The notes below the pieces were generated by a model. That model ran no database searches. It was not told where the DNA came from and saw only the letters and a list, made by a program, of their open reading frames with translations. From positions 1 through 45,197 of the forward strand of contig NZ_JALPRJ010000069.1 in the NCBI RefSeq assembly GCF_030464885.1: 45,197 nucleotides of DNA. The letters run 5' to 3'. A program made the translations under genes and the position numbers. The stretch is from Caballeronia sp. SEWSISQ10-4 2 (GTDB lineage: Bacteria; Pseudomonadota; Gammaproteobacteria; Burkholderiales; Burkholderiaceae). This document shows positions 1-8,743 of this stretch, one piece after another. Positions within the stretch are counted from its first letter, which is position 1, and each line of letters opens with the position of its first letter.

Positions 1-339
1 AGCTTTCTCGCTGTCGTCGCGCGACAGCGACGTTGTGTATAACGACATGCCTCTAACCGTGGATAGAATCGCATTTATTGCCCGCCTTGAATCTGAATCG
101 CCATGGACGAGGATGTCATTAGTGGGGAAATCCAGATAATAGTAGGTGAATCCGACCCCTCGCCGTTTCTCGCTATAGGTTCGCTCAGACGAGATTTTGA
201 CCTTCAACGAGTTAGCTTTCTGTAACTTAATCTCAAGCTGTGTTTTGTCTTCAAGCGGGGCCTTTTCCAGTCTGGCGTCAGGGTTCCTGAAACAGGTGAG
301 ATGAGCGTCGGCTGGAAGCGGGCAAAGCTGACCGACGCT
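1..339 (-). pseudogene. Partial unidentified reading frame running off the left edge
   Basis: The minus strand stays open for more than 100 codons from just below a stop at 340-342 to the window edge. The translation looks protein-like (…GFTYYYLDFPTNDILVHG…, then SRRAINAILSTVRGM). There is no in-frame ATG or GTG in the first 60 or so codons; only CTG and TTG codons could start it, and the first ATG is about 18 codons from the edge. This suggests either a 5'-truncated gene or the 3' part of a gene entering from the left. I do not recognise the family. Its base composition is lower in GC than the neighbouring sugar-transport genes. Confidence 0.35.
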
Positions 340-354
340 CTATGGCGCCTTTTG

Positions 355-828
355 TTAATCCGTCGTTCCCGAATAGGCGGCTCTCAGCGCGGCGGCGTCG
401 AACTTCACCATTTTCATCATGGTGTCGGCAACGCGCGTGGCCTTTGCTGGATCGGGGTCAGCCATCATCTCGATGAGATCGGATGGAACGATCTGCCACG
501 AGACGCCGAAGCGGTCTTTCAACCAGCCGCACGCCTCGGGCGAACCGCCGCCCTCGAGAAGGGCGTTCCAATAACGGTCAAGTTCTTCCTGATCGTCACA
601 GTTGACCATAAGGGATACCGAGTGGTTGAACGGGTCGGGTTGCGCGGAGCTCATGGCGATGAAGGGCTGCCCAAAGAGAACAAATTCGACAACCTTCGTG
701 GAGCCGGCGCTCGGCACCGAGGTTATCCGAATGACGCGCGAGTCTGGAAAGATATCCGCATAGAAAGCAGCGGCCTCCTCAGCTTCCTCGGAGTACCAAA
801 GAAAAGGCGTGATCTTTTGAATCGTCAT
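355..828 (-). CDS. VOC-family (PhnB-like) protein
   Basis: A 157-residue protein opening MTIQKITPFLWYSEEAEEAA, the typical start of PhnB-like / '3-demethylubiquinone-9 3-methyltransferase-like' members of the vicinal oxygen chelate superfamily. The N-terminal half holds the 'F…D(I)FPDSRV' turn and the C-terminal half the 'CGWLKDRFGVSWQIVP' motif with the D/W-QIVP ending typical of this family. Length matches the usual 150-160 residues. I chose the internal ATG at 828 because homologues start there; the longer frame to 882 adds 18 unrelated residues. The family fold is known, but the substrate of most members, including this one, is not. Confidence 0.85.
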   Translation of the reverse strand: MTIQKITPFLWYSEEAEEAAAFYADIFPDSRVIRITSVPSAGSTKVVEFVLFGQPFIAMSSAQPDPFNHSVSLMVNCDDQEELDRYWNALLEGGGSPEACGWLKDRFGVSWQIVPSDLIEMMADPDPAKATRVADTMMKMVKFDAAALRAAYSGTTD

Positions 829-1113
829 GGCAAATCTCCTGTCAGTGTTGGCTAAATGCGCAGGCAAGCCGCATGCCGCCATTGAGACGACGAAGGAAGA
901 CCATCAAAATCGACACGCCGAGAAGAAAAATTTCACTCGAATGGCAGCCTGAATGCGAAGGTCAACGGCTCAAGATGGCCGACCCTTGCCTGTCCGCGAT
1001 CGGCGGCACGCGACCCATTGCGGACGTCATAGACTCCAGGGCAAAGTGTCGGCTTCGCACTCAAGATCTGCCATTCGCACGCCTCGATAAGAGGGAAACG
1101 GCCCTGGAGGTAC

Positions 1114-1269
1114 GCCGCGATATGCAAGGTTGAGATCAACCTCTTCGCAAAGACGACGGCCCGAACGAATCCCAAAGCAGTAACCCACGATCAACATGCG
1201 AATCATGAGCTCGGGGTCGATGGAATGATCAGGTCCCACGTACGACTGTAGTGAGGTGTCAATGCCCTC
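1114..1269 (-). pseudogene. IS-element transposase remnant (N-terminal piece, IS1182/IS5-like)
   Basis: On the minus strand the translation SIDPELMIRMLIVGYCFGIR followed by SGRRLCEEVDLNLAYR is the conserved N-terminal DUF772-type segment of IS1182/IS5-like transposases, normally continuing '…WFCRLGL…DHSTFSKNR'. Here the frame is lost right after NLAYR, and a stop (TAA) lies about 11 codons before the conserved segment. No terminal inverted repeats or DDE catalytic region are visible. It is a dead fragment. The flanking stretches 829-1113 and 1270-1515 hold nothing else I can identify. Confidence 0.6.
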
Positions 1270-1515
1270 TTAAGCCGGTACGCTCAACGTACCGATCGAC
1301 GTGGCGCAACAGATGTGTTTGCGGCACGTGATGACCAAATGGACCGGCTCACACCGCGATTGAACGAGCGCAATGACTCAGTTGGTTTTGCTTCATCCCG
1401 AGCGCTTCGACATCGGGCTTTACTACCCGCCCGTTTCACACACAAGAAATCGAAGACGCCCGGAGTTGCTCGTGACAGGCTCTCGGAGAGGTAAAGGACG
1501 TGTTGTCGTGTCCCG

Positions 1516-2670
1516 TCAGGCGCGGTTACGGTTGTAGACATCAAGAAACACCGCCGCCAACAAGACCATCCCCTTGATCACTTGCTGGTAATCAATGCCA
1601 ATGCCCATGATCGACATGCCGTTGTTCATCACGCCCATGATGAAAGCGCCGATCACCGCGCCCACCACCTTGCCCACGCCCCCGGAGGCCGATGCTCCGC
1701 CGATGAAACAGGCCGCGATCACATCGAGCTCGAAGCCGAGGCCAGCCTTCGGCGTTGCCGTGTTCAGGCGTGCCGCGAAAATCAGACCCGCCACTGCCGC
1801 CAATACTCCCATGTTCACAAAGGTCAGGAAAGACAGACGCGCGGTGTTCACGCCCGACAGACGCGTCGCCTTCTCGTTGCCGCCCAGCGCATAGATACGG
1901 CGACCGATCGTCGTGCGATTGGTCACAAACTGGTAAATCAGGATCAGTACGGCCATCAGGATCAACACGTCGGGCAAGCCCTTGTACGTGGAAAGCAGCC
2001 AGCACAAGTACGTGACGGCTCCCGCGAACAACACGTTTTTCATTGCGAAGAACGCGACCGGTTCGACGTCCATATCGTGTGCCCGTGCCTTGCGGCGCTT
2101 GCGTACCTCCGCCCCGACCAGCCCCAGCGCCAAGATGACGCCCACGATCAGGGACAATACGCGCACCTCTGTGCCGCCGAACGGATCGGGCAGAAAGCCA
2201 GTACTAATGCGCTGAAATCGCAGCGGGAACGGCCCGACCGATTGGCCTTGCAACAGCGCCAGTGCGAGCCCCTTGAAAATAAGCATCCCTGCCAGCGTCA
2301 CGATAAACGACGGAATGCGCGCGTAAGCCACGAACCAGCCCTGCGCCGCACCAATCAACGCCCCCACCAGAAGCGCCACGATGATCGTCGGCACCACGGG
2401 CCATGAGTACTGCACGATCAGCACCGCGGCCAGCCCGCCGATAAAGCCGCTGACCGATCCGACGGACAGATCGATATAGCCGGCCACGATCACGAGCAGC
2501 ATGCCCAGCGCCATCACAATGATGTAGCTGTTCTGCAAAACCAGATTGGTGATGTTCAACGGCTGCATCAGCACGCCGTCGGTCTGGAACTGGAAGAACC
2601 CCATGATAACGACCAACGACAGCAGCAGGCCGTAGTCGCGCAGATTGTTCTTGAGAAAGCCGAGTTTCAT
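1516..2670 (-). CDS. gguB: Multiple-monosaccharide ABC transporter, permease
   Basis: A 384-residue inner-membrane permease of the ribose/xylose/galactose (BPD_transp_2) class, with roughly ten hydrophobic segments and the diagnostic 'GYIDLSVGSVSGF' and 'YALGGNEKATRLSGV' motifs near the centre and C-terminus. With GguA (ATPase) and ChvE (binding protein) encoded just upstream it should import several aldoses such as glucose, galactose, xylose or arabinose; this specificity is inferred from the ChvE/GguAB family. The ATG at 2670 (MKLGFLKNN) is preceded by an AAGG ribosome site. A start at 2706 would overlap the gguA stop and add 12 residues, so translational coupling is possible. It is the last gene of the transport operon. 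Confidence 0.9.
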   Translation of the reverse strand: MKLGFLKNNLRDYGLLLSLVVIMGFFQFQTDGVLMQPLNITNLVLQNSYIIVMALGMLLVIVAGYIDLSVGSVSGFIGGLAAVLIVQYSWPVVPTIIVALLVGALIGAAQGWFVAYARIPSFIVTLAGMLIFKGLALALLQGQSVGPFPLRFQRISTGFLPDPFGGTEVRVLSLIVGVILALGLVGAEVRKRRKARAHDMDVEPVAFFAMKNVLFAGAVTYLCWLLSTYKGLPDVLILMAVLILIYQFVTNRTTIGRRIYALGGNEKATRLSGVNTARLSFLTFVNMGVLAAVAGLIFAARLNTATPKAGLGFELDVIAACFIGGASASGGVGKVVGAVIGAFIMGVMNNGMSIMGIGIDYQQVIKGMVLLAAVFLDVYNRNRA

Positions 2671-2698
2671 GAAATGGCCTTGATTCGATGTAGATAGG

Positions 2699-4234
2699 TC
2701 ACGCATGACCGGCGTTCACGATGGCGCGCATGATACGTTCCTGGCTCGCTTCGGTTCGATCGAGCTCGACCACGAGCCGACCTTCGTTCATCACGTAGAT
2801 GCGGTCGCACATCCCAAGCAGCTCCGGCATTTCGGAAGAAATCATCAGAATCCCTTCGCCCCTGCGCGCCAGCTCGTCGATGATGGTGTAGATCTCGTAT
2901 TTGGCCCCGACATCGATACCCCGCGTGGGTTCATCGAGAATCAGCAGACGCGGCTTTGTAAACAGCCACTTGCTCAGCACGACCTTCTGCTGATTGCCGC
3001 CCGAGAGATTGACCACCCGTTGCTGGATGCCCGAACTGCGGATGCGCAACGTTTCGCGATACTGCTGCGCAACCTTTGCCTCGGCGTGTTCATCGATCAC
3101 ACCGTGATCGGACACTTCGGCGAGGTTGGCGAGCGACACGTTTTTGCGGATTTCCTGCTCGAGGATCAGGCCATACCCCTTGCGATCCTCGGTCACATAG
3201 GCAATGCCATGCTTGATGGCCTTGCCGATGGTCGATACATCCACTGTCTGGCCGTCGATCAGCACCTGTCCGCTGATCCGCCGACCATACGAGCGCCCGA
3301 AGATACTCATGGCCAGTTCGGTGCGGCCCGATCCCATCAGTCCGGCGATGCCGACCACTTCGCCCTTGCGCACCTTCAGGTCGATGCCCTTAATGACCTC
3401 GCGCTCCGAATACTGTTCGTGGAACACGTGCCAGTCGCGTACTTCGAAGATCACCTCGCCGATCTGCGGCTCGCGCTGCGGATAACGGTGTTCCATGTCA
3501 CGGCCGACCATGCCGCGAATAATGCGATCCTCGCTGATCTCGCTTGCGGCGCAGTCGAGCGTCTCGATCGTGCTTCCGTCGCGGATGACGGTAATCTGAT
3601 CCGCGACCTGTGTAATCTCGTTGAGCTTGTGCGAAATGAGGATGCAGGAAATACCTTGTGCCTGGAGTTCCAGCAGCAGTTTCAGCAGCGCGGCGCTATC
3701 GGTCTCGTTCAGACTCGCAGTGGGTTCGTCGAGGATCAGCAGCTTCACGCGCTTTGATAGCGCCTTGGCAATTTCCACCAGCTGCTGCTTGCCGACGCCG
3801 AGCTTTCCGACAGTCGCATCGGGCGACTCGTTCAGACCGACGCGCCGCAGCAATTCGCGCGTGCGCTTATGCGCCGCGTGCCAATCGATCACGCCGTATT
3901 GCGCCAGTTCATTGCCAAGGAAAATGTTCTCGGTGATCGAGAGCATCGGCACCAATGCCAATTCCTGATGAATGATGATGATGCCGCGCTCTTCGCTATC
4001 GCGGATGTCCGTGAAGCGTTGCACCTGCCCTTCGAAGTGGATTTCCCCCTCGTAGGACCCGTGCGGATACACACCGCTCAGCACCTTCATGAGAGTGGAC
4101 TTGCCCGCGCCATTCTCACCGACGACCGCATGGATTTCTCCGGCTTTGACCGTCAGATTGACGTTATCGAGTGCTTTGACACCCGGAAACGTCTTGGTGA
4201 TGCTGCGCATGGACAGGATGGTCTCGTCCGCCAC
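2699..4234 (-). CDS. gguA: Multiple-monosaccharide ABC transporter, ATP-binding protein
   Basis: A 511-residue sugar ABC ATPase with two fused nucleotide-binding domains. The first has a normal Walker A (GENGAGKST, residues 39-47) and Walker B (LLILDEPTASL); the second has the degenerate P-loop 'GLMGSGRTE' and a strong signature 'LSGGNQQKVVLSKWL', as usual for RbsA/XylG/MglA-type proteins. It energises uptake through GguB. The start is a GTG at 4234, preceded by AGGAGACGGC, an excellent ribosome-binding site. It lies between chvE (90 bp upstream) and gguB (end-to-start overlap or near contact). Confidence 0.93.
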   Translation of the reverse strand: MADETILSMRSITKTFPGVKALDNVNLTVKAGEIHAVVGENGAGKSTLMKVLSGVYPHGSYEGEIHFEGQVQRFTDIRDSEERGIIIIHQELALVPMLSITENIFLGNELAQYGVIDWHAAHKRTRELLRRVGLNESPDATVGKLGVGKQQLVEIAKALSKRVKLLILDEPTASLNETDSAALLKLLLELQAQGISCILISHKLNEITQVADQITVIRDGSTIETLDCAASEISEDRIIRGMVGRDMEHRYPQREPQIGEVIFEVRDWHVFHEQYSEREVIKGIDLKVRKGEVVGIAGLMGSGRTELAMSIFGRSYGRRISGQVLIDGQTVDVSTIGKAIKHGIAYVTEDRKGYGLILEQEIRKNVSLANLAEVSDHGVIDEHAEAKVAQQYRETLRIRSSGIQQRVVNLSGGNQQKVVLSKWLFTKPRLLILDEPTRGIDVGAKYEIYTIIDELARRGEGILMISSEMPELLGMCDRIYVMNEGRLVVELDRTEASQERIMRAIVNAGHA

Positions 4235-4323
4235 GCCGTCTCCTGAATTTGTAATGTTTTGCAGGGTCCGCTAGCCGGAGCGCGCGTGGCGTCTCCGGCG
4301 ACAGACTTGACTTCGATATTGCC

Positions 4324-5385
4324 TTACTTGACCTGCGCTTCCGTGTAGTAGCCGCTGTCAAGCAGGATCGGCTTCCAGTTGGAGCCATCCACCAGTACCG
4401 GGTTGAGCAGATACGACGGAACAACCTTCACGCCGTTGTTGTAGGTCTTGGTGTCGTTCACCTCCGGCTGCTTGCCTTGTGCCATTGCGTCGATCATCGC
4501 AACCGTCACCTTGGCGAGCTGACGCGTGTCCTTGAACACGGTCGAGTACTGCTCGTTGTGCAGGATGGACTTGACCGAAGGAATCTCGGCGTCCTGCCCG
4601 CTGACGATCGGGCACGGCTGCTGAGCCGTGCAATAACCCACACCCTTGACCGACGACAGAATGCCAATGCTCAGACCGTCATACGGGCTCAGCACGGCGT
4701 CGAGCTTGGCATTGCCGTAGTAAGCCGACAGCAGATTGTCCATACGGGCCTGAGCGACGGCGCCATCCCAGCGCAGCGTACCGACCTTGTTCATACCAAA
4801 CTGCTTGCTGCGCACCACCAGCTTGCCGCTCTTGATGTACGGATCCAGCACGCTCATCGCGCCGTTATAGAAGAAGAAGGCGTTGTTGTCGTCGGGCGAA
4901 CCACCGAACAGTTCGATATTGAACGGGCCTTTACCCTGTTTCAGACCGAGCTTGTCAACAATGGACTGCGCCTGCAGCACGCCGACCTTGTAGTTATCAA
5001 ACGTCGCGTAGTAATCGACATCGGCCGTGCCCTTGATCAGGCGATCGTATGCAATGACCTTGATGCCGGCATCGTGCGCCTTTTTGAGCACATCGGTCAG
5101 CGTCGTCCCATCGATTGCGGCGATCACCAGCACCTTCGGCTTCTTGGTGACCATGTTCTCGATTTGCGCGAGCTGATTCGGAATGTCATCGTCGCCATAC
5201 TGGAGATCGGTGGAGTAACCATCCGCCTGCAGATCCTTGACCATGTTATTGCCATCGGCAATCCAGCGCGCCGACGACTTGGTCGGCATGGCCACAGCAA
5301 CCAGCCCCTTGTTGTCGGCATGCGCGATACCGATCATTGGCAGCGCCATGAGCGCAATTAGGGTTTTCAAGAACAGACGTTTCAT
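4324..5385 (-). CDS. chvE: Periplasmic multiple-sugar-binding protein ChvE
   Basis: A 353-residue periplasmic binding protein with a Sec signal peptide (MKRLFLKTLIALMALPMIGI, cleavage probably after AHA at 23). The mature protein shows the ChvE/XylF hallmarks: 'AMPTKSSARWIADGNNM' at the N-terminus, 'AIDGTTL', 'IAYDRLI', 'ELFGGSPDDNNAFFFYNGAM' and 'VSGQDAEIPSVKSI'. It delivers aldoses to GguAB. In Agrobacterium, ChvE also relays sugar signals to a sensor kinase; no such partner is encoded here. The start has a textbook AAGGAG eight bases upstream. First gene of the minus-strand operon chvE-gguA-gguB. Confidence 0.92.
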   Translation of the reverse strand: MKRLFLKTLIALMALPMIGIAHADNKGLVAVAMPTKSSARWIADGNNMVKDLQADGYSTDLQYGDDDIPNQLAQIENMVTKKPKVLVIAAIDGTTLTDVLKKAHDAGIKVIAYDRLIKGTADVDYYATFDNYKVGVLQAQSIVDKLGLKQGKGPFNIELFGGSPDDNNAFFFYNGAMSVLDPYIKSGKLVVRSKQFGMNKVGTLRWDGAVAQARMDNLLSAYYGNAKLDAVLSPYDGLSIGILSSVKGVGYCTAQQPCPIVSGQDAEIPSVKSILHNEQYSTVFKDTRQLAKVTVAMIDAMAQGKQPEVNDTKTYNNGVKVVPSYLLNPVLVDGSNWKPILLDSGYYTEAQVK

Positions 5386-5483
5386 TGGTATGTCTCCTTT
5401 GGTGTATGAATGAGTGCCGCTCTGGCCGCGGTCCAGGCGATCGTATTGTTAAAGCACCGCAGTTTGATTTTGACTTGTCCGTG

Positions 5484-5612
5484 TCAGGCCCGCATATAGG
5501 TGGTCTCGATGACGGAACGGAACTCGGCCTCATCAAGCCCCGGCTCGCGCGCATTCAAGCGTGCACCCGTCTTCGGTACAAATTCATCATGCACGGAAGA
5601 CCCGGATGCCAT
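5484..5612 (-). pseudogene. Short orphan reading frame upstream of chvE
   Basis: A 42-codon minus-strand frame, MASGSSVHDEFVPKTGARLN continuing AREPGLDEAEFRSVIETTY, ends 98 bp upstream of chvE. It reads like the C-terminal end of a real protein rather than noise, but I cannot name the family and there is no convincing ribosome site. It sits at the edge of a stretch full of gene remnants (5.5-6.8 kb), so I treat it as a probable remnant. The chvE promoter must lie within or below it. Confidence 0.25.
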
Positions 5613-5677
5613 TGGGAAAACGCATTCGCGGCGGCCCGAACGGCCTTGTAGGCCCGCGCCCGGTCACCGTGCGCATA

Positions 5678-6125
5678 TCAGGCGACCACTTCACGCGCGT
5701 CGGGGGGATTGTTGCGATAGCCCCTTGTTACGCCGCTGACCCGGCGCCCATTGATGTAATTCGTGTCTCCCGCTCCGGTCTCGCTCGTTTTGATTTTTGC
5801 CCTCAGGTGGGTTGGAAGCAAGTCTACGTCTGGCGTCAGCATGCGTCCAATATTAAAAAAACCTAGCATTGATATCAATTTCGGTATTGCCCATTGCGCC
5901 TTCTACACCGGCTGCACTGAAATCGGCTAGCTGATTGCAGGGCTAGACGGTGGGATCGTGTTTGGCAGGATCCATATAGGTATCCGCGCTGGGGGTGAGC
6001 CGGCGGCCTGCCACCCCATCGACGAATGTCCGGTCCCAATCGCGTAGCCGCCGCCCGAACGCCCCGTCAATGTAAGGCACGAACGTCCCTTGATGGCCGT
6101 CAGTGACCGATGAGTTCGGCCGCAT
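5678..6125 (-). other. Degenerate stretch with two short unidentified frames
   Basis: Two short minus-strand frames occur here: 5943-6125 (60 codons, MRPNSSVTDGHQGTFVPYID…) and 5678-5878 (66 codons, ending …NNPPDAREVVA). The first begins 3 bases after the stop of the broken gene at 6129-6448, so it could be a second cistron. Both carry loosely similar 'Y-I-N/D-G-x-x-G-R-R' patches, but neither matches a family I know. I see no signal peptide, motif or good ribosome site, and read the stretch as decayed coding DNA. Confidence 0.25.
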
Positions 6126-6128
6126 GGT

Positions 6129-6448
6129 TCAGGTTTGCCGCGACCGTATCCGGTAAATCTCGGTTTTCCAGTCGAGCAGCAATTCGGCAACTTGCTTGGA
6201 ATGTTCCTGATTTCCGTTCAGTCCCATCCCCTCAGTTGCAACGTTATCCAGGTATGCCGCGATGGGCGATACTGCCGATCCCTCCTGCAACATGGCGACC
6301 ACTTTCGGCAGATACCTTTGGTATTCGTCACGTGTAACGGGACTGGGCGCAACTCCGATAGGGTCCCATAGGTAGTACAGAAGTAGTACAGAACCTCATC
6401 CACTCTTCTGTATAGCTCCAGCTCGGTATCGGCCAATTTCTGTCCCAT
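6129..6448 (-). pseudogene. Small hypothetical gene disrupted by an 11-bp tandem duplication
   Basis: The minus strand begins with MGQKLADTELELYRRVDEVL behind a GAGG ribosome site. The frame is then broken by a perfect tandem duplication of the 11-mer gtagtacagaa (6372-6382 and 6383-6393). Removing one copy restores an open frame to the TGA at 6129: …DEVLYYLWDPIGVAPSPVTR…YLPKVVAML…AAYLDNVATEGMG, about 102 residues. The restored protein resembles small soluble orphan proteins (ELYRR-DEVL…WDPIGV) that I recall near polymorphic-toxin loci in Burkholderiales, but that link is from memory and unproven. As it stands the gene gives a 76-residue frameshifted product. Confidence 0.6.
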
Positions 6449-6579
6449 AGCACCTCATTTCGTTTTCGGCGACCGCCCCTCTGCGGACGCGCACGTCAAA
6501 TGTCAGCGATCTAGACGTTGAGGTCGACTGGCCGTTCCTGGCCGGACAGAGACAAAGCTACACAATCCGAAGGCAGGGT

Positions 6580-6738
6580 TTACACGTCGGTTTCCCTAAC
6601 TCCGCTCATTCTGCGAAATCCTCCGGGGCTTGTCCCCAAGAGCTTGGAAAACACTCGCGTGAAATGGCTTTGATCGGAGAAACCACAGGCCATACCTACG
6701 TCGAGCAGGGACAGATTGCGATCTTTCGTCTCGCTCAT
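6580..6738 (-). pseudogene. AraC-family regulator, C-terminal HTH remnant
   Basis: The minus strand encodes LSLLDVGMACGFSDQSHFTR followed by VFSKLLGTSPGGFRRMS and a stop at 6580-6582. This is the second helix-turn-helix and the recognition signature of an AraC/XylS regulator ('A..CGFSDQSHFTRVFK..G.SP..FR'). Only the last 50 or so residues remain. Upstream the frame turns to nonsense, although another frame reads ARLAFDEPARQCMAYE, suggesting an additional frameshift before truncation around 6780. It cannot form a complete regulator. Confidence 0.7.
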
Positions 6739-6813
6739 AGGCCATGCACTGCCGCGCGGGCTCGTCGAAGGCGAGCCTCGCCGCTGCCGAGCACCTGCTT
6801 TCGCCGACTTCGG

Positions 6814-7617
6814 TCAGGGCTTCGCGTCCTCTTTCCTGGAGCCAATGGCGGCAGCAAAGCGGCTTTGTACTGCGACGAGCTGGTCATCCGTGGTCGCCAC
6901 CAGCCACAGACGTGCGCGCTCCGCGATCCAGCGGTTGTGGTCCTTCAACGGGCCCATCGCAGCAGCGGTCTTCCAGACCACCGGGCCGATTCGGCTGCTC
7001 CTGCCCGATGGCGCGCCTACCAGCAGGCAATAAGGTCCCAGCGGAAGCGATACAAAAGGAAGTGCCGGACTGGCGCGCACGCGCCAGTCGATGAAAGGCG
7101 TCTCGCTGATAAGCAGCGGTACAGGCAAGCCGTAAAGCACACTGAAATCGTACAGCGCCAGTTGTTCTCGCATGCCGGCGTAAATACGCCGGATGTCGTC
7201 GACAACTGCCACCCGGATCTCGTCCTCGAACATTGGCTCCTGCGCATAGCGGGCAAATGCCTCTCGAGCCTCCAATTGATATGCGCTGAACAGGCCGAGT
7301 TCCACGCAGTCCTGCACTGCGCGTTGAACCTCCGCTACAGAACCGGCTTCCTCTGGCGTGCCCAACTGCGCAGCCCGCAAGAACCGGGCAAGTCCCGCTT
7401 CCTGAATCGTAGGGCCATCCGTAGATGCATCGTCTTCAGCGTCCTTATCAAGGGACACGTAGATATATCTCTCGGCTGCGAAATGCGATTTCTTGCCTTC
7501 ATCAAACTTGATTTCGCCATCGACGCAGTCCAGATAGCGCGTCCCAATTCGACCATGCTCCCAAATCCAGTTTTTCAGGAACGGGCGCAGTGGATGTAGT
7601 TTGTCGTGATCGGCCAT
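6814..7617 (-). CDS. Uncharacterised protein, possibly DUF4238-related
   Basis: A 267-residue soluble protein starting MADHDKLHPLRPFLKNWIWE behind an ideal GGAGG site. I do not recognise it firmly. The middle ('DFSVLYGLPVPLLISETPFI…LPLGPYCLLVGAPSGR') resembles the C-terminal part of DUF4238 proteins, where a 'lllSDNPv…lPLsP..lL' pattern is common, but the N-terminal HYVPQ motif of that family is absent. No signal peptide or membrane segment is apparent. It sits between the AraC stub and the aldo/keto reductase on the same strand, 68 bp from the latter's end. Confidence 0.6.
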   Translation of the reverse strand: MADHDKLHPLRPFLKNWIWEHGRIGTRYLDCVDGEIKFDEGKKSHFAAERYIYVSLDKDAEDDASTDGPTIQEAGLARFLRAAQLGTPEEAGSVAEVQRAVQDCVELGLFSAYQLEAREAFARYAQEPMFEDEIRVAVVDDIRRIYAGMREQLALYDFSVLYGLPVPLLISETPFIDWRVRASPALPFVSLPLGPYCLLVGAPSGRSSRIGPVVWKTAAAMGPLKDHNRWIAERARLWLVATTDDQLVAVQSRFAAAIGSRKEDAKP

Positions 7618-7685
7618 TGAAACCTCCAGGTGCCCCAGTATAGTTCCAGGCTGTCGATTGTTCTGTGGAGGACATGGCGATCGAT

Positions 7686-8552
7686 CTAGCCTTGCCGCCG
7701 TTGGGCGGTGGCGCGATCCAACTGGGTGAATTCATGGTCGGACAAGGCGATCACGCCGGCCGCCACGTTCTCTTGCAGATGCTTGAGCCTGGAGGTACCC
7801 GGTATCGGCAGGATCACGGGGCTGCGCTGCAAGAGCCACGCCAAGGCAATCTGGCCAACGCTGGCCTGATGGGCGAGCGCGATCGTGTTGAGAAGCGAAC
7901 CGGCACGGGTCAGTGCGCCGGCCGCCAGCGGAAACCACGGGATGAAACCAATGCCGTGAGCGGTGCAGTAATCCAGCACGTCTTCGCTCCCACGGTCCCC
8001 GAGGTTGAAGCGATTTTGTACGGTTGCCACTTTGAAGTATTTGGATGCGGCCTTGATGTCGGCCACCGACACTTCGCTTAGGCCAGCGTGGCGGATCACG
8101 CCGCTGTCGACAAGATGGCGCACGGCGTCAAACTGCTCATCCCGCGACACTGCAGGATCGATGCGATGCAGTTGCCACAGGCCGATTTGTTCCACGCCGA
8201 GCCGATGCAGGCTACCGTGGGCTTGGCGGATCAGGTATTCCGGCCGGCCTTGCGGAGTCCATTGGTCGGGACCCGAACGGGCGAGTCCGGCCTTGGTCGC
8301 CACAAGCATGTTGGCGTCATACGGATGCAGCGCTTCGCGGATCAACTCCTCTGAAACGTTGGGCCCGTACGAGTCCGCCGTGTCGATGAAATTTACGCCG
8401 AGTTCGGGGAGGCGCCGCAGCACGCGGATTGCTTCCGCACGATCGGTGGGCGCACCCCAGATGCCAGGACCGGTAATCCGCATGGCACCAAATCCGAGCC
8501 GCTGGATCTCCGTGTCACCGCCAATTTTGAAAGTGGATTGTGGAGCATTCAT
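7686..8552 (-). CDS. Aldo/keto reductase
   Basis: A 288-residue NADPH-dependent oxidoreductase of the aldo/keto reductase superfamily (TIM barrel). The catalytic tetrad is visible: Asp57 or Asp60 and Tyr62 in FIDTADSYGPN, Lys87 in VATKAGL and His129 in LWQLHRIDP. The C-terminal 'ILPIPGTSRLKHLQENVAA' is the cofactor-binding segment. It probably reduces aldehydes or ketones; the physiological substrate cannot be read from sequence. It lies downstream of the MFS and old-yellow-enzyme genes on the same strand with a 191-bp gap, so it may be co-regulated with them or have its own promoter. Confidence 0.9.
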   Translation of the reverse strand: MNAPQSTFKIGGDTEIQRLGFGAMRITGPGIWGAPTDRAEAIRVLRRLPELGVNFIDTADSYGPNVSEELIREALHPYDANMLVATKAGLARSGPDQWTPQGRPEYLIRQAHGSLHRLGVEQIGLWQLHRIDPAVSRDEQFDAVRHLVDSGVIRHAGLSEVSVADIKAASKYFKVATVQNRFNLGDRGSEDVLDYCTAHGIGFIPWFPLAAGALTRAGSLLNTIALAHQASVGQIALAWLLQRSPVILPIPGTSRLKHLQENVAAGVIALSDHEFTQLDRATAQRRQG

Positions 8553-8743
8553 GTTCGTTTTGTTGCCTGTGTGATGTCAGCCAAAAGGTTTCACCGCACT
8601 ACCTCAAGACAGGGGCAGCGCCATGTGGAAGCAGGGCGTCCGGGCTCAGGCCCATTATTCGGCACGTGAAGCGTTTTCTTTCGGCCTGGAGACGGTGCCC
8701 GTGATGCTGCGGCCGCAGGTTTCCGCGGCGCTGTAGCAGCCTC

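Noticed and set aside
1284..1544. 86-codon minus-strand frame beside gguB
   Set aside because: Low-complexity Ser/Arg-rich translation, no ribosome site and overlap with the end of gguB.
2705..3757. 350-codon plus-strand frame opposite gguA
   Set aside because: Antisense to an intact two-domain ATPase with all motifs; codon content is that of a mirror frame.
6664..7599. 311-codon plus-strand frame spanning the AraC stub and the next gene
   Set aside because: It crosses the AraC C-terminal coding segment on the other strand and the minus-strand gene has a GGAGG site and coherent protein sequence.
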